Made by a program: the position numbers and the translations under genes | Assembly (NCBI GenBank): GCA_038253135.1 | Contig: JBBSHJ010000046.1 | Location: forward strand, 1 to 25,165 | DNA: 25,165 bases | Reading direction: 5' to 3' | Source of the DNA: JBBSHJ01 sp038253135 | GTDB taxonomy: Bacteria > Actinomycetota > Actinomycetes > Mycobacteriales > QHCD01 | In this document: piece after piece, positions 1 through 8,402 of the stretch | Position numbering within the stretch: the first letter of the stretch is position 1 | Layout: the number at the start of each line of letters is the position of its first letter | The notes under the pieces: model-generated | What the model saw: the letters and a program-made list of their open reading frames with translations, nothing else | Told to the model about the DNA's origin: nothing | The model's database searches: none

Positions 1-37
1 GCTAGCCGGACGGATTCCCCGCTGAAGGACGTCGCAC

Positions 38-526
38 ATGCACGCACCGAAACGCACCAACCCGGACGTCGTCGCGGCGCCGCTCGGCCGGTACAGCCAC
101 CTGGTGGAGGTACCGCCCGGGCATCGACTGTGCTTCATCTCGGGCCAGGTGGGCGTGCGACCCGACGGTTCGCTCGCCGGCGTGGAGGTCGCCGCCCAGG
201 CCGAAGCGGCGCTTGCCAACATCGACGCGTTGCTCGGTGCGGCCGGCGCGACCCCCGATCAGCTGATCCGGCTGCAGAGCTTCGTCGTCGGGCGCGAGAA
301 CCTGCCGGGATTTCGGACCGCCCTCGGCGGGGCCTATGACCGCTGGTACGCCGCCGTGAACGCGGAGCGCCAGCCGACCGAGGCCGGCCGGCCGGAGCCC
401 AACGGACCGCCCGGCCACACGCTGCTCGTCGTCGCCGGTCTCGCCGCTCCCGAGCTGCTGGTCGAGATCGAGGCGTGGTTCGCCGTGCCGCCCGAGCCGG
501 CGCGGCGACGAGTCGTGCCCGCCTAA
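38..526 (+). CDS. RidA family (YjgF/YER057c/UK114) protein
   Basis: 162-residue protein of the RidA superfamily. Characterised members are small trimeric cytosolic enzymes that hydrolyse reactive enamine/imine intermediates, or related enzymes in catabolic routes. Visible family features are the FISGQVG strand near residues 33-39, a central helix rich in Ala and Glu leading to NIDALLGAAG, and a C-terminal strand segment VEIEAWFAV. It is longer than the 130-residue RidA core, with insertions around residues 110-130, so it is probably a RidA-like paralogue rather than orthologous RidA. The ATG at 38 follows a weak purine stretch (gaagga). The next gene, 122 bases downstream on the same strand, is a RibD-type reductase. 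The substrate cannot be inferred. Confidence 0.85.
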   Translation: MHAPKRTNPDVVAAPLGRYSHLVEVPPGHRLCFISGQVGVRPDGSLAGVEVAAQAEAALANIDALLGAAGATPDQLIRLQSFVVGRENLPGFRTALGGAYDRWYAAVNAERQPTEAGRPEPNGPPGHTLLVVAGLAAPELLVEIEAWFAVPPEPARRRVVPA

Positions 527-648
527 ATCGAGGGGCAGCCGGCGAGTGCCGTTGTTCACTACGCCGTTGCCCGCCGGCGCGAGCATCAATGTCGGTGATC
601 GCTGGTAAATCTGACGGCCTGCCGTCCAGCGAGCCGGAGGAGGCCGTA

Positions 649-1419
649 ATGCAGCAGCGACCGCGCGTGGTGGTCAGTGTCGGGGCCAGTGTCGACGGCA
701 AGGTGGCACTCGCCCGAGATGCTCTCCTGATGCACCAGCCGAGTGCGGACCTGTGGCGGGCGATGGAGGAGCGGCCCGCCGATCCGGTGCCGCTCGACCT
801 CATCGAGGTGGTCAAGCAGCAATACGGCTGCAACGCTGTGCTCGAGGGCAGCGGCAGCCTGGTCACCGGTGACTCGACTCCTGCCGAGCTCCCCGCCTAC
901 GACGGTGACGCCGCCGAGCTCTACCGGCACTTCCTGCCACCGGAGATCACCGGGCAGCCGTCTCCTCCGCACATGTGGTTTACCGCCGTCGACAGCCGCG
1001 GGCGAGTGCGCTGGACCGAGAAGCACCCGGAGTGGGACGCGCTGGTCCTGGTGGCGCGGTCGACGCCGGCCGACTATCTCGGCTATCTCCGCCACGAGCG
1101 CATCTGCTATCTCGTCGCCGGCGAGGAGCGGGTCGATCTGGCGCCGGCAGTGGCCGCGATGGGCACCGAGCTCGGCATCACCTGCGTTCTGTCGACCGCC
1201 GGTGGCGGCCTCAACGGAGCGCTGTTGCGGGCAGGTCTGATCGACGAGCTTCACCTGTCGCTGGCGCCCGCTCTGGTCGGCGGGCTCGGCACCCCGTCGG
1301 TCATGGACGGGCCGCCTCTTGACGTGGGCGAGCCTCCCACCCGACTGCACCTGCTATCGGTGCACACCGACACCGGCGGCACCGTTCGTCTGCATTACGA
1401 CGTGATCAAGGACGGGTGA
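649..1419 (+). CDS. RibD C-terminal domain / dihydrofolate-reductase-like oxidoreductase
   Basis: 256-residue protein with the RibD_C fold, NADPH-dependent reductases related to dihydrofolate reductase and to the reductase half of riboflavin-biosynthesis RibD. The N-terminus (VVVSVGASVDGKVAL) matches the family's opening strand 'S-DGK', and the late segment AGLIDELHLSLAPALVGG is the family's hallmark near the C-terminus. There is no deaminase domain, so it is a stand-alone reductase, and a riboflavin role is not implied. The frame stays open upstream to 475, but the ATG at 649 has a strong ribosome binding site (ggaggagg, 636-643) and begins exactly at the conserved strand, so I chose it. Its stop overlaps a GTG-ATG in the next frame (1416), but no recognisable gene follows. 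Confidence 0.85.
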   Translation: MQQRPRVVVSVGASVDGKVALARDALLMHQPSADLWRAMEERPADPVPLDLIEVVKQQYGCNAVLEGSGSLVTGDSTPAELPAYDGDAAELYRHFLPPEITGQPSPPHMWFTAVDSRGRVRWTEKHPEWDALVLVARSTPADYLGYLRHERICYLVAGEERVDLAPAVAAMGTELGITCVLSTAGGGLNGALLRAGLIDELHLSLAPALVGGLGTPSVMDGPPLDVGEPPTRLHLLSVHTDTGGTVRLHYDVIKDG

Positions 1420-1490
1420 TGACAATGCGCGACCGGGTCATGTTGACCGGCTTTGGTGCAGGTCCGGTAATGGATCGGCGTGCAGGAGGC

Positions 1491-1724
1491 ACCCAGCAGC
1501 TCCCGGGCTGCGGATGCCTCGGACTCAAGCCACCGACGCGCCGCTTCGACCGCCTTCGGTTGCAGCGGAAAGCGGGCGACGAGCTCCTCGCCGATGCGAA
1601 ACAGCGCGTTGACCGTGCCGTGTGACGCCGTCGCCACGACCGGCCGGTCGCGCCATTCAGGAAACTGCTGATCCAGCAACTGGCGCACCGTAGCAGCGGA
1701 CACACTCAGCTGATCGGCATGCAT
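1491..1724 (-). pseudogene. 5' fragment of an aminoglycoside/macrolide phosphotransferase-like gene
   Basis: The minus frame starting at ATG 1724 reads as the N-terminus of an APH-family kinase: MHADQLSVSAATVRQLL, then FPEWRDRPV, a GTVNALFRIGEELVARFPL strand pair, and a helix ending in AARELLG. About 78 residues match the family; intact members are around 290-300 residues and carry the HxD catalytic loop and DxD metal site, both absent here. After about position 1491 the frame continues to 1395 with unrelated sequence, so the gene is cut by a deletion or rearrangement. The N-lobe alone cannot be a kinase. A full APH copy may exist elsewhere; nothing in this window completes it. Confidence 0.7.
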
Positions 1725-1783
1725 CTTCACGCCAGCAGCATCCTGCGCTGCGATCGTCGTCCGCAATCTCGTTGTCCCAATGA

Positions 1784-1981
1784 CCGCCGGGCCGGTTCCT
1801 GCTTGGCGTGATGGGGGCGGTCGCCGACGGGGAGCGCACCCGGTTCGCGTTCCTCGGGGGCGTGCACACTCCCGCGCAGCGGGTCGCCGCGCCGGCGTTG
1901 GGAGCGATCGGCCGGCTCACGGCGCCGACGGTGCTCGACCGGTATGCCGCCCGCGTCACGGCGCGGAGCGAGCGATCCTGA
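1784..1981 (+). pseudogene. 3' fragment of an unrecognised gene
   Basis: An open plus frame from just after the stop at 1781-1783 to a TGA at 1979-1981 has very high third-position GC and protein-like composition (RFLLGVMGAVADGERTRF, then LGGVHTPAQ, ending VTARSERS). It is too short to be a normal gene and has no ribosome binding site. The best reading is the C-terminal end of a gene whose 5' part is lost. It overlaps the 3' end of the convergent APC transporter by 26 bases. I cannot name the family; an oxidoreductase tail is one possibility, but this is a guess. Lying against the phosphotransferase fragment, it suggests that 1420-1960 is a rearrangement scar. Confidence 0.35.
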
Positions 1982-3230
1982 GCCGGACGAGGCGGACGGC
2001 GAGCCCGACCGCAAAGACGCCGACGCCGACGACCACCGCGATCCACGGCAGCGTTGCGACCAGGGCCAGGCAGCCGACGCACCCGAGCACTTGCAGCCAG
2101 CGCGGGAAGCGGCGTACCGACGAGTCCTGGGTGAACGCCGACGCGTTGGCGACGAAGTAGTACACCAGCACGCCGAAGGACGAGAAGCCGATCGCGCCCC
2201 GGAGGTCGACGGTGAGCACCAGGACGACGACGACCGCCGCCGCCGAGAGCTCGGCCCGATGCGGGACGTGAAAACGCGGGTGGATCGCGGCGAGGTACGG
2301 CGGCAGGTCCCGCTCGCGGGCCATCGCCAGCGAGGTCCGGCCCAGCCCGGCGATCAGGGCTAGCAGCGCCCCGCCCGCGGCCAGCGCGGCCCCGACCCGC
2401 ACCACCGGGACGGCCCGGTCCCAGGAGCCAGCCCGCACCGCGGCGGCAACCGGATCGTGCGAGCGGCCGGTGGCCTCCGCGCCGAGGACCGACAGCACGG
2501 CCACCGCGACCACGGCATAGACCGCGACCGCTCCGGCCAGGGCGATGACGATGGCCCGCGGGATGGTCCGGGCCGGATCGCGGACCTCCTCGCCGAGCGT
2601 CGCGATCCGCGCGTAGCCGGCGAATGCGAAGAACAGCAATCCGGCCGACTGGAGCACGCCGTAGACCCCGTGCCGGGGACCGGACCAGCCGGTGAGATGA
2701 CCCGAATCCGCTGCCCCGCCGGCGAAAATCGCCACCAACGCGACGATCAGGCACATCAGAACGAGCCCGACGATGATCCGCGTCAGACCGGCGGTGCGGG
2801 TGATCCCCGCGCAGTTGACCAGCGCCAGCGCGATCACGACCGCGGCGGCCACCGGCCGCTCCCAGCCGCCGGGGACGGCGTACGCCGCGAACGTCAGCGC
2901 CATCGCGGCACAGCTCGCCGTCTTGCCGACCACGAAGCCCCACCCCGCGAGGAAACCCCACCACGGCCCGAGCTGCTCACGGCCGTAGAGGTAGGTGCCG
3001 CCGGCCTGCGGGTACGCCGCCGCGAGTTGCGCCGAGGAGGACGCGTTGCAGAAGGCGACGACCGCGGCGACCGCGAGGCCGATCAGCAGGCCTGCGCCGG
3101 CGGCCCGCGCGGCTGGGCCGAACGCGGCGAAGACCCCCGCCCCGATCATTGACCCGAGCCCGATCGTCACCGCGTCGGTGAGGCCGAGCCGCCGCGCGAG
3201 CCGCGGGCTGGCGGTGCCGGGCGGGGCCAT
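1956..3230 (-). CDS. APC superfamily amino-acid permease
   Basis: 424-residue polytopic membrane protein of the amino acid-polyamine-organocation superfamily, which usually couple amino-acid or amine uptake to an ion gradient or act as antiporters. The first membrane helix carries the family motif GLGSMIGAGVFAAFGP (about residues 24-39), and SSSAQLAAAYPQAGGTYLYG follows, typical of the TM2-TM3 region. The conserved cytoplasmic segment GEEVRDPARTIPRAI lies near residue 230. About 12 hydrophobic segments are visible. The frame is open upstream to 3836, but that part is out-of-frame sequence of the synthase gene; the ATG at 3230 is just ahead of TM1 and no strong ribosome binding site precedes it. 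It lies 160 bases downstream of the nir genes on the same strand, so co-transcription is possible but not shown. Substrate unknown. Confidence 0.85.
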   Translation of the reverse strand: MAPPGTASPRLARRLGLTDAVTIGLGSMIGAGVFAAFGPAARAAGAGLLIGLAVAAVVAFCNASSSAQLAAAYPQAGGTYLYGREQLGPWWGFLAGWGFVVGKTASCAAMALTFAAYAVPGGWERPVAAAVVIALALVNCAGITRTAGLTRIIVGLVLMCLIVALVAIFAGGAADSGHLTGWSGPRHGVYGVLQSAGLLFFAFAGYARIATLGEEVRDPARTIPRAIVIALAGAVAVYAVVAVAVLSVLGAEATGRSHDPVAAAVRAGSWDRAVPVVRVGAALAAGGALLALIAGLGRTSLAMARERDLPPYLAAIHPRFHVPHRAELSAAAVVVVLVLTVDLRGAIGFSSFGVLVYYFVANASAFTQDSSVRRFPRWLQVLGCVGCLALVATLPWIAVVVGVGVFAVGLAVRLVRLRIARSAP

Positions 3231-3390
3231 GCGGGTGATTGTCGCGCACCGTGGCGCCGCATCGCTTGATTCCGGGTGCGCGGGAGGGGGTACGCCGTCC
3301 GGTTGACCGTCCTTGGGCAAGCGCCGGGACGCCGCGCTCACGGCCGGCCATTTCTCCGACCCCAGCACGAATCGCGGCAGGCGGGCAGGC

Positions 3391-4488
3391 TCAGGCGGCA
3401 CCGACGCGCAGCCGGTAGCCGCGCTTGACGACGGTCTGGATGATCGCCGGATCGCCGAGCGCGGCCCGCAGCCGCCCGACGGCCATCTCGACGGCGTGAC
3501 CGTCGCTGCTCTCACCGGGAAGTAGACCCAGCAGATCGGGGCGGGACAGCACCCGCCCACCGCCGTCGGCGAGTGAGCGCAGCAACGCCATGCCGGCCGT
3601 CGGCAGCTCGATGAGCCTGCCGTCGACGAGCACGGCAGATCCGCGCAGTTCCAGTCGGCGCCCGGCGGCGGTGAGGCCGTGGGCCCGCGCCGGCAGGTGC
3701 TCGACGATGGTGCGGGCCAGCGCGCCGAGCCGCCCGCGGTCCGGCATGACCACCGGGATCCCGGCGGCTCGCAGCGGCCCCGCCGTGACCGGGCCGACGC
3801 AGGCGCAGAGCACGGATCCGTCCCGCGGCACGGCAATGCCCAGCCGCTGCGCCGTGCGCAGGAAATTGACCGCCGCGGGAGCGCTGGTGAAGGCCAGCGC
3901 GTCGATGCCGCCGGCCGCGGTCTCCTCGATCAGCCGCTGCAGTGGCGCCTCGTCATCGGGCTGCACCCAGCGATAGACCGGCACCTCGATCACCTCGGCG
4001 CCGATCCCGCGCAGCCCGTCGACCAGATCGCGCAGCGGCTCGCCGTGCAGCTGGACGGCAACCCTCTTCCCGGCGAGGTCGCCGCCCGCGAGCAGGTGGG
4101 CCAGCACCTCGTCCGAGGACTCCGAGTCCGGAGACCACGCCTCCCGCAAGCCGGTCGCCCGTACCGCCCCGCGCGCCTTCGGGCCCCGGGCGAGGATCGT
4201 CGCTGCCGCGAGCGCGGCCGACAACGGCTCGGCGAGCCCCCACGTCTCGGCCGCATCCATCCACCCTCGGAAGCCGATTCCGGTGGTGGCGACGACGCCG
4301 TCGAGGCGGGTCTCGAGGCATCGCCGGGTCGCCGCGAGCAGCGAAGCGTCGTCGGCGAGCGGCACGATCCGGATCGCCGGGCCGTAGATGACGCGGGCGC
4401 CGCGGCGCGCAAGGGCGGTGCCGAGCTCCTCCCGGCGGCGGGCCGCGGTGATGCCGATCGTGAAGCCGGCCAGCGGCTCGACACTCAT
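3391..4488 (-). CDS. Uroporphyrinogen-III synthase with C-terminal winged-helix DNA-binding domain
   Basis: 365-residue two-domain protein. Residues 1-255 are a HemD-type uroporphyrinogen-III synthase, which closes hydroxymethylbilane to uroporphyrinogen III; visible landmarks are GFTIGITAARRREEL at the start, VVATTGIGFRGWMDAA, VIEVPVYRW and ALAFTSAPAAVNFL. Residues 265-360 form a response-regulator-type winged helix (LELRGSAVLVDGRLIELP, VEMAVGRLRAALGD, TVVKRGYRLRV). The fusion is known in actinobacteria next to assimilatory nitrite reductase. Here its ATG (4488) overlaps the nirD stop by four bases (ATGA), so translation is probably coupled. The likely job is the supply of siroheme precursor for NirB; the DNA-binding half may also make it a regulator of nitrogen assimilation, which is inference. 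No receiver domain is present. Confidence 0.88.
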   Translation of the reverse strand: MSVEPLAGFTIGITAARRREELGTALARRGARVIYGPAIRIVPLADDASLLAATRRCLETRLDGVVATTGIGFRGWMDAAETWGLAEPLSAALAAATILARGPKARGAVRATGLREAWSPDSESSDEVLAHLLAGGDLAGKRVAVQLHGEPLRDLVDGLRGIGAEVIEVPVYRWVQPDDEAPLQRLIEETAAGGIDALAFTSAPAAVNFLRTAQRLGIAVPRDGSVLCACVGPVTAGPLRAAGIPVVMPDRGRLGALARTIVEHLPARAHGLTAAGRRLELRGSAVLVDGRLIELPTAGMALLRSLADGGGRVLSRPDLLGLLPGESSDGHAVEMAVGRLRAALGDPAIIQTVVKRGYRLRVGAA

Positions 4489-4883
4489 TTCGACGCAGTC
4501 CCGGCGGCTTGCGGTACGCCGGGTCCGGTCGCGTCGGCGGTCGGCGCGGACCGCGCGCCGGGCCTCGTTGCGACGTGCACGACCCCGTCGTCGACGCGGA
4601 CGCCGTACGTCTGCACCCGCAGCGCCGGATCGTCCAGGCAGGCGCCGGTGCCCAGGTCGTACGCCTGCTTGTGCAGCGGCGCGATCAGCGTCGGCCGGTC
4701 GCCGCGACTGCCGACGATGCCGCGGGACAGCACGCAGGCGCCGGTGTCGGGGTCGCGGTTGCCGACCACGTAGAGGGTGCCGTCGTGGGTGCGGACGACG
4801 ACGACCTGCTCGTCGCCGAGGAGGGCCGCGACGGCACGTTCGGGCAGCAGGTCGTCGTACCTGCAGACCGCGATCCACCTCAT
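4485..4883 (-). CDS. nirD: Nitrite reductase (NADH) small subunit
   Basis: 132-residue NirD, the small subunit of cytosolic assimilatory NADH-nitrite reductase, with a Rieske-like beta fold. Visible features are MRWIAVCRYDDLLPERAVAA at the N-terminus, VVVVRTHDGTLYVVGNRDP, the SRGIVGSRGD loop, and LIAPLHKQAYDLGTGACLDD. As in other NirD proteins, the Rieske cluster ligands are not conserved: His is seen at the PLHKQ position but no Cys-x-His pair, so no [2Fe-2S] cluster is expected. The start at 4883 overlaps the nirB stop (ATGA, 4880-4883) and the stop overlaps the start of the uroporphyrinogen synthase gene. The longer upstream frame is nirB read in another frame. Confidence 0.93.
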   Translation of the reverse strand: MRWIAVCRYDDLLPERAVAALLGDEQVVVVRTHDGTLYVVGNRDPDTGACVLSRGIVGSRGDRPTLIAPLHKQAYDLGTGACLDDPALRVQTYGVRVDDGVVHVATRPGARSAPTADATGPGVPQAAGTASK

Positions 4884-7375
4884 GGCGCTCCGATCGTCAG
4901 CAGGGGCTTCTTCTGGCCGCGTTCCGACACGAACGCCACCGACGGGTCCGGGGATTCCGGAGCGTTGACGAACGACACGAATCGGCGCAGCCGCTCGGGA
5001 TCGTCGAGGACGGCGGCCCATTCGTCGGCGTAGTCGGTGACGTGCGCGGCCATGGCGGCGTCGAGGTCGGCGCAAATACGCAACGCGTCGTCAACGATCA
5101 CCGATCGCAGGTATCCGAGCCCGCCGGCGAGTGACTCCACCCAGGCGGCCGTGCGCTGCAGCCGGTCGGCCGTGCGCACGTAGAACATCAGGAAGCGATC
5201 GATGGTCCGCACCAGGGTTTCGGTGTCGACGTCGGTGAGCAGCAATTCGGCGTGGCGCGGGCGGAATCCGCCGTTGCCGCCGACGAAGAGGTTCCAGCCG
5301 CCCTCGGTGGCGATGACGCCGATGTCCTTGCTCTGCGCTTCGGCGCATTCCCGGGCGCAGCCGGAAACACCGGCCTTGACCTTGTGCGGCGCCCGCAACC
5401 CGCGATACCGCAGTTCCAGCTCGATCGCGAGGGTTACGGAGTCCTGTACGCCGTACCGGCACCACGTCGACCCGACGCAGGATTTGACCGTGCGCAGGGC
5501 CTTGCCGTAGGCATGCCCGGACTCGAAGCCCGCGTCGACGAGGCGACGCCAGATCGCAGGCAATTGTTCCACCCGGGCGCCGAAAAGGTCGATCCGCTGG
5601 CCACCGGTGATCTTGGTGTAGAGATCGAAATCGCGGGCCACCTCCGCGATCACCATCAATTTCTGCGGTGTGATCTCGCCGCCGGGAATTCGCGGCACGA
5701 CCGAGTAGGTGCCGTTGCGCTGCATATTCGCGAGGAAATGGTCATTGGTGTCCTGCAGCGCGGCCTGCTCGCCGTCGAGGATATGTCCATTGCCGAGCGT
5801 GGCGAGGATCGAGGCGACGGTCGGTTTGCAGATATCGCAGCCGCGGCCGACGCCGTGGCGCTCGATCAATTCGGTGTACGTCGTGATGCCGGTGATCCGG
5901 ACGATGTCGAAAAGCTGGGCGCGGCTCTGGGTGAAGTGCTCGCACAATCCGGTCGGCAGGTCGACGCCGCCCTCGGCGAGCATGGTTTTCAGCAGCGGGA
6001 CGCAGGAACCGCAGCCGGTGCCGGCGAGGGTGCGGGACTTGAGGGCGGGCACGGTGTCGACGCCGTCCTCGACGATCGCGCCGCGGATGGCGCCGGCGCT
6101 GACGGCATGACAGGAGCAGACCTGAGCGTCGTCCGGCAATTGACCGAAATCCGCCGCACCGGCGGGGGAGATGAGCGCGACCGGGTCGCCGGGGAGCTCC
6201 CGTCCGACCAGCGCTCTGAGGGCGGCGTACCGCGACGCGTCGCCGACGAGGATCCCGCCGAGCAGCGTGCGAGCGTCGTCGGAGACGACCAGCTTGGCGT
6301 AGCCGCGGTCGACCGGATTGTTGAGTGTCACCTCCAGCGCGCCGGGAGTGCTGGCGAGGGCGTCGCCGAAACTGGCGACGTCGACGCCGAGCAGCTTGAG
6401 CTTGGTGGACGTGTCGGCACCGCCGAATTCCGCCGTGCCGCCGAGCAATCGAGCGGCCACGACGTCGGCCATGGCGTTGCCGGGGGCGAGGAGGCCGTAA
6501 ACCCGGCCGTCGAGGCAGGCGCACTCGCCGATCGCGTAGACCGCGTCGTCCTCGGTGCGGCACGTCCGGTCGACAACGACGCCGCCGCGCTCGCCGACGG
6601 CGAGTCCGGCGTCGCGGGCGAGCTGATCGCGCGGCCGGACGCCGGCGGAGAAGACGGCGACGTCGAGATCGAGCTCGACGCCGGAGGCGAGCTCGGCGAT
6701 CATCCGGTCGCCGTCGGGCACGATCCGCGCGACCGACGTACCGGCGTGGACGGTGACGTCGAGCTCCTCGATCAGCGTGCGCAGCAGCGCACCGCCGCCC
6801 TCGTCGACCTGCAGCGGCATCAGCCGCGGCGCCAGCTCGACCACGTGCGGTGACATGCCGAGCAGCCGCAACGCCCGGGCGGCCTCGAGCCCGAGCAGTC
6901 CGCCGCCGACGACCATGCCGGCCGCGCGGCCCCCACGCCGTGCGGCGGCCGCGGCCGCAGCGACGCGGATCCCGTCGAGGTCATCGAGGGTGCGATAGAC
7001 GAAGCAGCCCGGCCGGTCGCGGCCCGGCACCGGCGGCACGAAGGGAGAGGACCCGGTCGCCAGCACCAGCGCGTCGTACCGCAGCCGCCGCCGGGTGCTC
7101 GTCGTGACGATCCGGCGGTCGCGGTCGACGGTCGTCACCGGCTCGCCGAGCCACCGTTGATATCCCGGTACGTCGTAGCAGCCGGCCGGGGTGACGGCGA
7201 GCTCGTCGGCGCTGACGCCGTCGAAATAGGAGGACAGCGCGACGCGGTCGTAGGCCGGGCGCGGCTCCTCCGAGAGCACGGTCACCGCCCACTCGCGGCC
7301 GGTGTCGCGGGCCTGCAGCGCGTCGACGAACCGCTGGCCGACCATGCCATTGCCGGCGACGACGACGTGTCTCAT
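4880..7375 (-). CDS. nirB: Nitrite reductase (NADH) large subunit
   Basis: 831-residue NirB, which reduces nitrite to ammonium with NADH through FAD, iron-sulfur clusters and siroheme in the cytoplasm. Domain order: FAD/NAD(P)H oxidoreductase (VVVAGNGMVGQRF at the start, LVLATGSSPFVPPVPG near 105-120, GGGLLGLEAARAL near 165); a BFD-type [2Fe-2S] domain with CSCHAVS near 420 and GTGCGSC near 455; a GCDIC pair; then the sulfite/nitrite reductase domain with siroheme/[4Fe-4S] motif CVGSTWC near 632-638 and SGCARECAE near 672-680. All four cluster cysteines (C-x5-C and C-x3-C) are present, so it looks intact and of normal length. A ggagg sits about ten bases before the ATG at 7375. It is preceded by the nitrite channel gene, 81 bases upstream, and overlaps nirD. 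Confidence 0.95.
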   Translation of the reverse strand: MRHVVVAGNGMVGQRFVDALQARDTGREWAVTVLSEEPRPAYDRVALSSYFDGVSADELAVTPAGCYDVPGYQRWLGEPVTTVDRDRRIVTTSTRRRLRYDALVLATGSSPFVPPVPGRDRPGCFVYRTLDDLDGIRVAAAAAAARRGGRAAGMVVGGGLLGLEAARALRLLGMSPHVVELAPRLMPLQVDEGGGALLRTLIEELDVTVHAGTSVARIVPDGDRMIAELASGVELDLDVAVFSAGVRPRDQLARDAGLAVGERGGVVVDRTCRTEDDAVYAIGECACLDGRVYGLLAPGNAMADVVAARLLGGTAEFGGADTSTKLKLLGVDVASFGDALASTPGALEVTLNNPVDRGYAKLVVSDDARTLLGGILVGDASRYAALRALVGRELPGDPVALISPAGAADFGQLPDDAQVCSCHAVSAGAIRGAIVEDGVDTVPALKSRTLAGTGCGSCVPLLKTMLAEGGVDLPTGLCEHFTQSRAQLFDIVRITGITTYTELIERHGVGRGCDICKPTVASILATLGNGHILDGEQAALQDTNDHFLANMQRNGTYSVVPRIPGGEITPQKLMVIAEVARDFDLYTKITGGQRIDLFGARVEQLPAIWRRLVDAGFESGHAYGKALRTVKSCVGSTWCRYGVQDSVTLAIELELRYRGLRAPHKVKAGVSGCARECAEAQSKDIGVIATEGGWNLFVGGNGGFRPRHAELLLTDVDTETLVRTIDRFLMFYVRTADRLQRTAAWVESLAGGLGYLRSVIVDDALRICADLDAAMAAHVTDYADEWAAVLDDPERLRRFVSFVNAPESPDPSVAFVSERGQKKPLLTIGAP

Positions 7376-7456
7376 TGGGCGTGAACCTCCGGTCTGCTTG
7401 CCGGCCAGGGTGCTCCGGCGCCGTGACGTGATCGCGTCGGCTCGGTTACGGCGGTG

Positions 7457-8344
7457 CTACGCGTGCGGCGTGACCGGTTCGCCGGTGGCGAGCGGCTCGG
7501 CGGCGCTGGAGGCGGACCTGGCCGGCTCGGTCGCGAGTCCGGCGGTAGCCCTGCCGGCCACGCGGCGGCGTACCGCGAAGGCATAGGGCAGCGCGACGAC
7601 GACCGCACCGCCGACGATGTTCCCCGGCACGGTCAGCAGCAGGTTGTGCGCGAGATCCGCCCAGGTCGCGTCGCCGTTGAGGATCGCGAGGGAGAAGATC
7701 GTCATGTTCGCGACCGAGTGCTCGAAACCGCTGGCGATAAACGCGAACAGCACCCAGAACAGCGTGATCAGCTTGGCGACGTCATTCCTGGTGCGCATGG
7801 CCATCCAGATGCCCAGGCAGACCAGCATGTTGCACAGCACCGCGCGGGCGAAGAGCTGCCCGTCCGTCGCGTGCAGTTTGGACGTCACCATCGAGCCGAT
7901 CATCGCGTTGCCGGCGGGTTTCTTGCCGGGCAGCGCCGTGTCGAGGACACCGCCGGCGTGCACCAGTAGAGCAAAAAGGACCGACCCGACGAGGTTGCCC
8001 GCCAGCGCGGCGACATTCACGGCGATCGCCGCGGCGCCGCTGATCCCGCCGCGTAGCCAGCCGATGAGCATCGTCATGTTGTTGCTGGTGAAGAGCTCGG
8101 CGCCGGCAAAGACCACGAGCGTCAATGCGATGCCGAAGACCGTGCCCTGCACCAGTTTCGTGGCGGGGGATGAGGCGGCGGCGAGCGGGCCGGCGGCGCT
8201 GGCGAGGACCACGACGGCCACGCCGATGTAGGCGCCGGCGAGAATGGCCTGGGCGGCGTACCGGACGGGAGAGCGGAGCAGCGCGACCTTGTCGGTGGCT
8301 TGGGTGGACGCGTCGTCGAGAGCGTCGCCGTAGGAAAGGGGCAT
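7457..8344 (-). CDS. nirC: Formate/nitrite transporter (FNT) family channel, NirC-like
   Basis: 295-residue FNT-family protein, pentameric channels that pass nitrite, formate or related anions. Visible landmarks are the N-terminal amphipathic stretch, an early membrane helix AILAGAYIGVAVVVLA (about residues 33-48), the re-entrant motif AGAELFTSNNMTM (about 80-92), PGKKPAGN in the central loop, and SGFEHSVANMTIF (about 207-219), whose His is the conserved pore histidine. Six hydrophobic segments are visible, then a basic and Ala/Glu-rich tail of about 40 residues. The start at 8344 has a good ribosome binding site (cggaggtacc). Its position directly upstream of nirB on the same strand supports nitrite uptake rather than formate transport. 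A hairpin lies in the leader. Confidence 0.9.
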   Translation of the reverse strand: MPLSYGDALDDASTQATDKVALLRSPVRYAAQAILAGAYIGVAVVVLASAAGPLAAASSPATKLVQGTVFGIALTLVVFAGAELFTSNNMTMLIGWLRGGISGAAAIAVNVAALAGNLVGSVLFALLVHAGGVLDTALPGKKPAGNAMIGSMVTSKLHATDGQLFARAVLCNMLVCLGIWMAMRTRNDVAKLITLFWVLFAFIASGFEHSVANMTIFSLAILNGDATWADLAHNLLLTVPGNIVGGAVVVALPYAFAVRRRVAGRATAGLATEPARSASSAAEPLATGEPVTPHA

Positions 8345-8385
8345 CGGTACCTCCGAACGGTGGACTTGCCAAAGACGTTATGGAC

Positions 8386-8402
8386 GCCGGGTTTCGCCCG
8401 GC
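8386..8402 (-). promoter_or_regulatory. Leader hairpin upstream of the nitrite channel gene
   Basis: Perfect 6-bp inverted repeat gccggg / cccggc with a 5-base loop, about 42 bases before the nirC start. No U-run follows on the minus strand, so it is not a normal intrinsic terminator. It may be a structured 5' leader or an operator. A TTGACG hexamer lies upstream (8428-8423, minus) but has no convincing -10 at 16-18 bases. Confidence 0.3.

Noticed and set aside
3231..3836. Extension of the APC permease to a start at 3836
   Set aside because: The added 200 residues are an out-of-frame reading of the uroporphyrinogen synthase gene; the family's TM1 motif begins just after ATG 3230.
5252..6853. 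533-residue open frame on the plus strand
   Set aside because: Antisense to nirB, which is full length with all cluster cysteines; the plus translation shows no fold features.
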